Positions 57,929-64,000 of a stretch of DNA of 64,000 nt are shown one piece after another. Within the stretch, counting starts at the first letter, position 1. Each line of letters opens with the position of its first letter. Source of the stretch: CAVQZA01 sp963718355 (lineage in GTDB: Bacteria > Actinomycetota > Thermoleophilia > Gaiellales > Gaiellaceae); NCBI GenBank assembly GCA_963718355.1, contig CAVQZA010000004.1:310001-374000 (forward strand), given 5' to 3'. The notes under the pieces were generated by a model that made no database searches, was not told the DNA's origin, and saw only the letters and a list, made by a program, of their open reading frames with translations. A program made the translations under genes and the position numbers.

Positions 57929-57934
57929 AGTCTA
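57929..57934 (-). promoter_or_regulatory. -10 element TAGACT for the suf operon (candidate)
   Basis: On the reverse strand TAGACT lies 12 bases before the in-frame GTG at 57916 and 57 bases before the preferred sufC ATG. It is the best promoter candidate in the gap shared with tatA. Confidence 0.4.
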
Positions 57935-57954
57935 GCGGTCCCCCCTGGAACAGC

Positions 57955-57960
57955 TACGAT
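57955..57960 (+). promoter_or_regulatory. -10 element TACGAT of a probable leaderless tatA promoter
   Basis: TACGAT is followed by CCCCGC and the ATG at 57967. Confidence 0.55.
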
Positions 57961-57966
57961 CCCCGC

Positions 57967-58218
57967 ATGCCAAACGTAGGACCACTCGAGATCGCTGGCC
58001 TGCTGCTGCTGGCCCTGTTGCTCTTCGGGGCAAAGCGTCTGCCGGAGATCGGTCGGTCGCTCGGTTCAGGGATGAGGGAGTTCAAGGATTCGATCGGGGG
58101 CAAGACCCACCACGAAGAGTCCCACGACGAGCCGGTCGAGCTCGCCGCCGTCCCTGTCACCCCGCCCGAGCCCGCCGTGACCGCCGCCGCGCCGCGCGAT
58201 CACGACTCCACTCCGTAA
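57967..58218 (+). CDS. tatA: Twin-arginine translocase subunit TatA
   Basis: The 83-residue protein has a short N-terminus, a membrane helix (about 6-20), the hinge FGAKRLPEIGRSLG, an amphipathic helix (about 24-40) and a charged C-terminal tail. It forms the pore of the Tat export system. tatC follows after four bases; no tatB gene is nearby, which fits two-component Tat systems or a separate tatB. Confidence 0.92.
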   Translation: MPNVGPLEIAGLLLLALLLFGAKRLPEIGRSLGSGMREFKDSIGGKTHHEESHDEPVELAAVPVTPPEPAVTAAAPRDHDSTP

Positions 58219-58222
58219 GCCG

Positions 58223-58993
58223 ATGCGGCCGGTTCCGCGCCGCCTCGATCACGGCGAGGAGGCGACGCTCGTCGAGCATCTCGACGAGCTCCGTCACCGC
58301 CTCTTCATCATGCTTGGCGCGATCCTCGTCGGCTGCATCGTCGCCTTCGCGTTCCACGGTCACATCCTGCACTGGCTGAACGCGCCGCTTCCGTCCTGGA
58401 TCGACAAGCCGATCACGCTGAGCGTGTCGGAGCCGTTCATGACCTCGCTGTGGGTGAGCCTGTATGCGGGCGTCCTGCTCGCGATGCCGGTGATCCTCTG
58501 GCAGATCTGGGGCTTCTTCGTGCCGGCCTTCGAGCGGCAGCATGCGCGCGCGCTCGCCTGGTACACGCTGCTCGCGACGATCCTGCTCGTGATGGGGATC
58601 TTCTTCGGCTACTACGTGGCCCTGCCCGCCGCCGTCAGCTTCCTCACGAACTACGACCACACCTACTTCGACGTGCAGCTGCGTGCCAAGGACTACTACT
58701 CGTTCGCGACAATGGTGATGGTCGCGATGGCGATCGTCTTCGAGCTGCCGATCTTCGTGCTCGCGGCGGTGCGGATGGGGATCATCTCGACGCACACGCT
58801 GCGCCACAACCGAAAGATGGGCTATTTCATCGTCGCGATCATCGGCGTGCTCCTGCCGGGCGTCGACCCGATCACGACGACGATCGAGACGATCCCGCTG
58901 ATCATCCTGTACGAGCTCACGATCTGGCTCTGCGTCCTCACGGATCGCCGGGCAGCGCGGCACGCCGAGGTCGCTAGCATCGGCGAGTCGTGA
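58223..58993 (+). CDS. tatC: Twin-arginine translocase subunit TatC
   Basis: The 256-residue core receptor of the Tat system has about six membrane helices. LVEHLDELRHRLFI is the conserved start (about 16-29), SEPFMTSLWVSLYAGVL the first loop and helix, and PVILWQIWGFFVPAF the next family signature. It recognises twin-arginine signals on folded proteins. The last codons overlap the GTG of the amidohydrolase. Confidence 0.94.
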   Translation: MRPVPRRLDHGEEATLVEHLDELRHRLFIMLGAILVGCIVAFAFHGHILHWLNAPLPSWIDKPITLSVSEPFMTSLWVSLYAGVLLAMPVILWQIWGFFVPAFERQHARALAWYTLLATILLVMGIFFGYYVALPAAVSFLTNYDHTYFDVQLRAKDYYSFATMVMVAMAIVFELPIFVLAAVRMGIISTHTLRHNRKMGYFIVAIIGVLLPGVDPITTTIETIPLIILYELTIWLCVLTDRRAARHAEVASIGES

Positions 58994-60270
58994 GCCGGGT
59001 CATCTCCGCAGACTGGGTGCTCCCGGTCGAGGGAGCGCCGATCGAGCGAGGCGCGGTGGCGATCGAGGACGGCCGGATCGCCGCGGTGGGGACGATCGGC
59101 GAGCTCGGCGCCGGCGAGCACCACGCGGGGGCGGTAATCGTCCCCGGCTTCGTCAACGCTCACTCGCACCTCGAGTACGCGGTCTACGCAGGGTTCGGCG
59201 ACGGGCTCGAGTTCGCGCCCTGGCTCCAGCTGCACATGGCTCGCAAGCGGCTGCTCGAGCGGGACGACATGGTCGCGATCGCCCGCCTCGGTGCGGCGCA
59301 ATGCCTCGCCTCGGGGATCAGCACCACGGGCGATGCGAGCTTCAGCGGCGCGGCCGCCACGGCGATGGACGAGCTCGGCCTACGCGGGATCGTCTACCTC
59401 GAGGCGTTCGGCGACGAGCTCCGCGACAACGTTGCGTTCACGTCCGACCGTGTCCGAGCCGGGCTGTCTCCGCACGCGCCCTACAGCGCGACGCCGGCTC
59501 TCTATCGCGAGTGCCTCGAGACCGGGCTTCCGGTCGCGACGCATTTTGCGGAGAGCCCCGCGGAGGAGGAGTGGCTCGTCCACGGCACCGGCCCGATGGC
59601 GAGCTGCTCGGACTTCTTCCCGGCGCCGCTCGGCGAGACCGGCATCCGGGCAGTGGCGCGGGCCGGAGGGCTCGGCCCGCAGGTCGTTGCGGCGCATTGC
59701 GTCACCGTCGATACCGAGGAGATCGCGCTACTCGCCGAGCACGACGTCGCCATTGCGCACTGCCCTCGCTCAAATGCACTGCTCGGCTGCGGCGTCGCGC
59801 CGCTCGCCGAGCTCCGCGCCGCGGGGCTCCGGATCGGGCTCGGCACCGACAGCCCCGCCTCGGCTCCGTCCTTCGACATGTTCGCCGAGCTCCGCGCCGC
59901 CGTGTACGCCGCGCGGGCGCGAGAGAAGCGTCCCGACGCGCTCTCCGCGAGCGATGCGCTGGAGCTCGCGACGCTCGGCTCGGCACGCGCGCTCGGCCTC
60001 GACGAGGAGGTCGGCTCGCTGGTTCCCGGCAAACACGCCGACCTCGCCGTCGTCTCACTCGATGCGTCCCCGTACTTCCCGTGGGAAGATCCGGCGGCAG
60101 CAGTCGTCTTCGGCGGCTCCCCAGAGTGCATACTCACGACCCTCGTCGACGGCGAGGCGCGATACGAGAAAGGAGGGTTCCAATGGCAAGAACTGAGGCG
60201 CAGCGCAACAAGCGCGCGAAGTCGAATGCTCGCAAGGGCAAGCGACCCGGTAGCGGCGTCACCCAGATAA
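58990..60270 (+). CDS. Amidohydrolase/deaminase of the TrzA-ATZ-SsnA family
   Basis: A 426-residue metal-dependent hydrolase. VNAHSHLEY gives two metal-binding histidines (about 56-64), THFAES a third (about 179), AAHCVTVD a fourth and LGTDSPASAP the catalytic Asp. The arrangement is that of deaminases for adenosine, guanine or S-adenosylhomocysteine-type substrates; no finer call is safe. GTG 58990 overlaps tatC by four bases. Its last 88 bases overlap the next gene, so the C-terminal 29 residues are unusual and may be a recent extension. Confidence 0.85.
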   Translation: MSRVISADWVLPVEGAPIERGAVAIEDGRIAAVGTIGELGAGEHHAGAVIVPGFVNAHSHLEYAVYAGFGDGLEFAPWLQLHMARKRLLERDDMVAIARLGAAQCLASGISTTGDASFSGAAATAMDELGLRGIVYLEAFGDELRDNVAFTSDRVRAGLSPHAPYSATPALYRECLETGLPVATHFAESPAEEEWLVHGTGPMASCSDFFPAPLGETGIRAVARAGGLGPQVVAAHCVTVDTEEIALLAEHDVAIAHCPRSNALLGCGVAPLAELRAAGLRIGLGTDSPASAPSFDMFAELRAAVYAARAREKRPDALSASDALELATLGSARALGLDEEVGSLVPGKHADLAVVSLDASPYFPWEDPAAAVVFGGSPECILTTLVDGEARYEKGGFQWQELRRSATSARSRMLARASDPVAASPR

Positions 60271-61049
60271 ACCAGAACGACACCCTCTTTTTCCCGCGCC
60301 TGCGCACGCACGCTAAGTGGATGTTCGTGGCGCTCGCGATCGTGTTCTCGATCAGCTTCGTCGCGTTCGGGGTCGGCTCCGGCTCGACCGGGCTCAGCGA
60401 CGTCCTGAACAACGGCCTCTCGATCTTCGGGATCGGCAGCGGCACGAGCACCGGCACCTCCGTCTCGAAGGCGCAGCACCTCGCGGCGAAGCATCCGAAC
60501 TCGCCGGCGGCATTCCGCGCGCTCGCGACCGCGCTCGAGACCAAGAACAGGAACGACGAGGCGATCGTCGCGCTCGAGCGCTACACGAAGCTGAACCCGA
60601 AGGACACTGCGGCGCTCTCCGAGCTCGCCGGGCTCTATCTCAAGCAGGCCTCCAACGCGCAGGCGATCGCGCAGGCTGCGCAGGTCGCCGCCGCGCCGGT
60701 CACCGGCGGCGGGCTCTTCGGGCCCGACTCGACGAGCAAGCTCGGGCAGGCGTTCGCGACGAACCCGATCGTCCAGGCGGTCGGCGGGAAGGCGAGTAGC
60801 GTCGTCTCGGCCCAGTACTCGATCGCGCAGACGGCCGGCGCCAACGCAATCGCCACCTACAAGCGTCTCGCGAAGGCGTCGCCCGGCGATTCCTCGATCC
60901 AGCTCGAGCTCGCGCAGGCGGCCGAGGGGATGGGCAATGCGGCCGTCGCGATCGCCGCGTACAAGCAGTTCCTGAAGCTGTCGCCGAACGATCCCGAGGT
61001 CGCCGCGGTCAGGGCGCGGATCAAGCAGCTCCAGCCGCCGAAGAAGTAG
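60183..61049 (+). CDS. Membrane-anchored tetratricopeptide repeat protein
   Basis: The 288-residue protein has a basic N-terminus (ARTEAQRNKRAKSNARKGKR), one membrane helix (about 47-67) and an exported helical domain with two TPR-like blocks: PAAFRALATALETKNRNDEA near 108-127 and SIQLELAQAAEGMGNAAVAI near 240-259. Such proteins scaffold other proteins outside the membrane. ATG 60183 follows AAAGGAGGG, a strong ribosome site inside the end of the amidohydrolase gene. It is convergent with the cytochrome gene six bases away. Confidence 0.85.
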   Translation: MARTEAQRNKRAKSNARKGKRPGSGVTQINQNDTLFFPRLRTHAKWMFVALAIVFSISFVAFGVGSGSTGLSDVLNNGLSIFGIGSGTSTGTSVSKAQHLAAKHPNSPAAFRALATALETKNRNDEAIVALERYTKLNPKDTAALSELAGLYLKQASNAQAIAQAAQVAAAPVTGGGLFGPDSTSKLGQAFATNPIVQAVGGKASSVVSAQYSIAQTAGANAIATYKRLAKASPGDSSIQLELAQAAEGMGNAAVAIAAYKQFLKLSPNDPEVAAVRARIKQLQPPKK

Positions 61050-61055
61050 CCGAAG

Positions 61056-61421
61056 CTACTTGGCCGGGACGACGCCGGCGACGGACGCGACGTAAGCCGC
61101 GACGTTCTCGGCGTCCTGCCCGGTCACGAGGTTCGCCGGCATGGGCAGCTCGGCGATGCGGATCTGCTCGAGTACGACATTCTGGATCGAGCTCTCCGCG
61201 AAGCCCTGCTTGCGGTCGTACATGAACGCCTCGTCGAGGTCGGGGCCGACCTTGCCCGTCGTCCCGGCGTCGGCGAGCGTGTGGCAGCTGCCGCATTTCT
61301 GGACGAAGAGCGTCTTGCCGGCGGCCAGGTCGTTGCCGCTCTTCTTCGCGATCCCACCGGTGCCGCAACCGGCGACGGTGAGCGCCAGCGCAAGGACGGG
61401 CAGGGCCATGAGCCGCCTCAT
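61056..61421 (-). CDS. Cytochrome c class I lipoprotein
   Basis: A 121-residue exported heme protein. The signal peptide ends in a lipobox with Cys19 (TVAGC), followed by KKSGNDLAAGKTLFVQ, the heme-binding CGSCH near residue 43 and the axial Met in ELPMPANLV (about 94). It likely carries electrons to the terminal oxidase encoded upstream in the same operon. Its ATG overlaps the USP gene stop (ATGA). It may replace a separate soluble donor. Confidence 0.9.
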   Translation of the reverse strand: MRRLMALPVLALALTVAGCGTGGIAKKSGNDLAAGKTLFVQKCGSCHTLADAGTTGKVGPDLDEAFMYDRKQGFAESSIQNVVLEQIRIAELPMPANLVTGQDAENVAAYVASVAGVVPAK

Positions 61422-62050
61422 GCAATGACCTCCTGGGCAACGACGTGGGTGATCGGCAGGTCGAAGCGCTCGCGCGCCTTCTCGACCACGCCGCGCTCGA
61501 GCCAGGTCGAGGTCTCGGGCGGCTTGGTCGAGATGATCGCCTCGTCGGGGCCGAACGTCCGGTAGGCGTCGCCGAACGCGCTGAGCGGGTCCTCGTCGCC
61601 GACCTCGCCGGCCGCGTCGATCCCCTCCGCGAAGAGGTTGGCGAGGCTGGCGTCGAGCCGGGCCTGCGCCTCGGCGCGCGCCGGATCGACATCGGAGGTC
61701 AGCAGGTGCGTTCGGTCGACCAGCGCGGGCGCGACGACGAGCACCTTCGCCTTGCGGCCGCGCGTCAGCCGGACGATCTCGTCGAGCAGCGCTTTGCCGC
61801 CGACCGTCTCGTTGGCGACCACGAGCAGGCGATACTCGTCGGGCGCGTGCTCCGCCGGCGTCTCCTTCACGTGCCCCTCGCCCGGCTGGCGCCAGTACAT
61901 CGCGATCACGATCCCCGTCGCGATCAGGAATACGACCACGCCGGCGATCCAGCCCCAAAGCGCTGTCGCCGCCGCGATCGCGACGAAGTAGATGATCGTG
62001 ACGATCACGAACCGAAAGGCCTCGGCCTCGCTGCGAAGCGGATTGCGCAC
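61418..62050 (-). CDS. Membrane-anchored universal-stress-like protein in the oxidase operon
   Basis: The 210-residue protein begins with two hydrophobic helices (about 14-34 and 36-52) and continues with a Rossmann-like USP domain (about 70-210): YRLLVVANETVGGKALLDEI, RKAKVLVVAPAL and FGPDEAIISTKP. USP domains with a membrane anchor next to oxidase genes are uncommon. GTG 62050 shares a base with the coxC stop (TAGTG). It may act in oxidase assembly or sensing; this is inference from the neighbours. Confidence 0.78.
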   Translation of the reverse strand: MRNPLRSEAEAFRFVIVTIIYFVAIAAATALWGWIAGVVVFLIATGIVIAMYWRQPGEGHVKETPAEHAPDEYRLLVVANETVGGKALLDEIVRLTRGRKAKVLVVAPALVDRTHLLTSDVDPARAEAQARLDASLANLFAEGIDAAGEVGDEDPLSAFGDAYRTFGPDEAIISTKPPETSTWLERGVVEKARERFDLPITHVVAQEVIA

Positions 62051-62643
62051 TAGAGAATGTAGATCGTGGTGTAGACGATGATCCACATCACGTCGACGAA
62101 GTGCCAGTAGATCCCGGCGATCTCGACGCCGTCGTGGTGCTCGGGCGAGAAGTGGCCGCGGAAGGCGCGGATCGTCATGCACGTGAGAATCGTGAGGCCG
62201 ACGAGGACGTGGGCGCCGTGGAGGCCCGTGAGGCTGTAGAAGACGGAGCCGAACGCGCCGTTCGACGGCGCGAAGCCGATGCGCGAGTACTCCATCAGCT
62301 GCGTGATGAGGAAGGTCAGGCCCATCAGCACGGTGAGCACCAGCCCGGCCTGCATCCCGAAGCGGTTGCCCTTCTTGATCGACGTGAGCGCCCAGTGCAT
62401 CGTGAAGCTCGAGGTGACGAGAATCAGCGTGTTGACCCCGGCGACGTACACCGGCAGGTGGAACGGCGGCGTCGGCCACGGCACCTGATTCACGACGCGA
62501 ATGAAGAAGTACATCGCGAAGAACGCGCCGAAGACCATGATCTCGGACGCGATGAACAGGAACATGCCGAGCACCTCGCGGTTGACCTTCGAGCTCGCGT
62601 GGGCGACCGGCGGGCCGTGGTGATGGGCTGCGTGCGCCTCCAT
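62050..62643 (-). CDS. ctaE: Cytochrome c oxidase subunit III
   Basis: The 197-residue membrane protein has about five to six helices with the subunit III signatures MFLFIASEIMVFGAFFAMYF, LTGLHGAHVLVGL and the C-terminal YWHFVDVMWIIVYTTIYIL. A histidine-rich N-terminus (EAHAAHHHG) is typical of actinobacterial forms. ATG 62643 shares one base with the coxA stop (TGATG). Operon order is coxA, coxC, USP, cytochrome c. Confidence 0.94.
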   Translation of the reverse strand: MEAHAAHHHGPPVAHASSKVNREVLGMFLFIASEIMVFGAFFAMYFFIRVVNQVPWPTPPFHLPVYVAGVNTLILVTSSFTMHWALTSIKKGNRFGMQAGLVLTVLMGLTFLITQLMEYSRIGFAPSNGAFGSVFYSLTGLHGAHVLVGLTILTCMTIRAFRGHFSPEHHDGVEIAGIYWHFVDVMWIIVYTTIYIL

Positions 62644-64000
62644 CAGTGGCTCGGGACTCCTTCGGGCACGGTCTCGTGCGACGGCGCCATGATCGCGTGG
62701 CGCGCACCCGGGACGCCGTACTCGTACGGGCCGCCGACGACCTGCGGGATCTCGTCGAAGTTGAAGATCGGCGGCGGCGAGGAGACGAGCCACTCGATCG
62801 TGAGCGCGTTCCACGGGTTCGCGGGGGCCTTCTCGCCGAAGCGCCAGCTGTAGACGACGTTGTAGAGGAACACGATCGTCGAGGCGCCGAGCGCGAAGGA
62901 CGAGATCGAGATGAACATGTTCCAGTCGGCGAACTGCGGCGCGTAGTCGGCGACGCGGCGCGGCATCCCCTGCAGGCCGATCAGGTGCATCGGCAGGAAG
63001 GTGCAGTTGAAGCCGATGAACGTCAGCCAGAAATGGAGCTTGCCGAGCTTCTCGTTGTACATCCGCCCGGTCATCTTCGGGAACCAGTGATAGACGCCGG
63101 CAAAGATCGTGAAGAGCGCCCCTCCGAACAGCACGTAGTGGATGTGGGCGACGACGAAGTACGTGTCAGAGGCGTGGATGTCGACCGGCACCGAGCCGAG
63201 GTAGATCCCGGAGAGCCCGCCGAGCAGAAACATCGAGATGAAGCCGAGCACGAAGAGCATCGGGGTCGTGAAGTGCAGCTTCCCTTCCCACATGGTCGCT
63301 AACCAGCTGAACACCTTGATTCCCGTCGGGATCGCGATCAGCAGGGTCGTGATCATCATCGGCACGCGCAGCCAGGGCGCCATGCCGGCGACGAACATGT
63401 GGTGCGCCCACACCGAGAAGCCCAGGACGAGGATCGCGAGCAGAGACATCGCCATCAGCCGGTAGCCGAAGATCGGCTTCCTGGAGTGGATCGAGATCAC
63501 CTCCGAGATGATCCCGAAGCCCGGTAACACCATGATGTAGACGGCCGGATGCGAGTAGAACCAGAAGATGTGCTGGTAGGCCAGCGTGTAGCCGCCCTGC
63601 GAGACGTTGAAGAAGTTCGTGTGCATCACGCGGTCGAACATCACGAAGAACTGCGAGCCCGCGATGAACGGCGTCGCGAGCACTACGAGCAGCGAGGTCG
63701 TGAAGTTCGCCCACACGAGCAGCGGCATCCGCCAGAAGGTCATCCCCGGCGCGCGCATGGTGATGATCGTGACCAGGAAGTTGAGCGCCGTCATGATCGA
63801 CGAGGCGCCGGCCCACTGGACGCCCATGTTGAAGAAGACCTGGCCGAGCGGCTGGTGCACGGCAAGCGGCGCGTAGCCCGTCCAGCCGGTCGCGAACGGG
63901 CCGCCCGGCACGAAGAGGCTCGAGAGCATGATCACGCCGGCCATCGGCAGCAGCCAGAACGAGAGCGCGTTCAGCCGCGGGAAGGCCATGTCGGGCGCGC
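62643..64000 (-). CDS. ctaD: Cytochrome c oxidase subunit I, A2 type (N-terminus off the right edge)
   Basis: About 451 C-terminal residues are visible; the frame continues through the window edge at APDMAFPRLNALSFW, so roughly the first 100 residues with the first heme a histidine are missing. The remaining active-site residues are intact: FWFYSHPAVYIMVLPG has the CuB His and the Tyr, VWAHHMFVAG both further CuB histidines, GIKVFSWLAT the K-channel Lys, and VVAHIHYVLF the heme histidines. The YSHPAVY pattern lacks the D-channel Glu of A1 oxidases and marks the A2 subfamily. This is the functional counterpart of the degenerate homologue at 574-2169. Confidence 0.95.
   Translation of the reverse strand, partial: APDMAFPRLNALSFWLLPMAGVIMLSSLFVPGGPFATGWTGYAPLAVHQPLGQVFFNMGVQWAGASSIMTALNFLVTIITMRAPGMTFWRMPLLVWANFTTSLLVVLATPFIAGSQFFVMFDRVMHTNFFNVSQGGYTLAYQHIFWFYSHPAVYIMVLPGFGIISEVISIHSRKPIFGYRLMAMSLLAILVLGFSVWAHHMFVAGMAPWLRVPMMITTLLIAIPTGIKVFSWLATMWEGKLHFTTPMLFVLGFISMFLLGGLSGIYLGSVPVDIHASDTYFVVAHIHYVLFGGALFTIFAGVYHWFPKMTGRMYNEKLGKLHFWLTFIGFNCTFLPMHLIGLQGMPRRVADYAPQFADWNMFISISSFALGASTIVFLYNVVYSWRFGEKAPANPWNALTIEWLVSSPPPIFNFDEIPQVVGGPYEYGVPGARHAIMAPSHETVPEGVPSH

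Noticed and set aside
55859..57979. A 706-codon open frame on the plus strand opposite sufB and sufC.
   Set aside because: Antisense shadow of high-identity genes; no recognisable protein features.
1..64000. tRNA genes, insertion sequences, integrases, prophage genes and CRISPR arrays.
   Set aside because: None was seen on reading both strands; gaps between genes are all shorter than 250 bases.

Overview
The window is about 70% G+C, almost entirely coding, and reads as chromosome of an actinobacterium. OpcA beside glucose-6-phosphate dehydrogenase, the FhaA/FhaB/PP2C/RodA/PBP/PknB cluster, the PdtaS/PdtaR pair and a SufU-type iron-sulfur operon support this. The mix, with DUF4446, a SIMPL lipoprotein and an A2-type cytochrome oxidase, fits a deep lineage such as Thermoleophilia best. 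That last step is inference. No insertion sequence, prophage, CRISPR array, tRNA or rRNA was seen.

Layout. 1-3468: Rrf2 regulator (cut by the left edge), a small unknown protein, and a cytochrome oxidase subunit I homologue that lacks two of the three CuB histidines, followed by ctaB with an extra N-terminal membrane domain and a 38-residue membrane peptide. 3517-7810: two secreted proteins, one with HExxH. 7837-15971: hisN, then the pentose phosphate genes opcA-zwf-tal-tkt on the reverse strand, and an ABC-F ATPase. 15968-20290: NTF2-like protein, PdtaR and PdtaS, a PRC-barrel-like protein, and glnA behind an intrinsic-terminator hairpin in its leader. 20341-21983: ABC-2 exporter. 22096-28558: histidine genes, with hisA divergent from hisR-hisG-hisD-hisCB-hisH-hisF-hisIE; hisC and hisB are one reading frame. 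With hisN at 7837 the full histidine pathway is in the window.

28539-32777: SIMPL lipoprotein, HNH endonuclease, secreted protein, YdcF, DUF4446 and a CARDB-like membrane protein. 32847-42251: cell-wall growth and signalling cluster, namely a polytopic Ser/Thr kinase, fhaA, fhaB, PP2C phosphatase, RodA/FtsW, PBP, PASTA kinase pknB and ddl. 42248-50078: cyclic-nucleotide-binding protein, class III aminotransferase, two MFS carriers, a cation diffusion facilitator, dcd, an NAD-binding protein, YceI and an FMN reductase. 50085-50255: a candidate structured RNA. 50320-57871: suf operon (sufC-sufB-VOC-sufD-secreted propeller-sufS-sufU-Rieske-methyltransferase). 57967-61049: tatA-tatC, amidohydrolase, TPR protein. 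61056-64000: canonical aa3-type oxidase operon coxA(partial)-coxC-USP-cytochrome c on the reverse strand.

Regulation. Many first genes carry TANNNT six or seven bases before an ATG or GTG with no Shine-Dalgarno, a strong sign of leaderless transcription; genes inside operons mostly overlap by one or four bases. The most notable points are the CuB-deficient oxidase homologue, the glnA leader attenuator near an ANTAR regulator, the HisC-HisB fusion, the hisA/hisR operator with a promoter in its centre, and the unexplained RNA at 50.1-50.25 kb.
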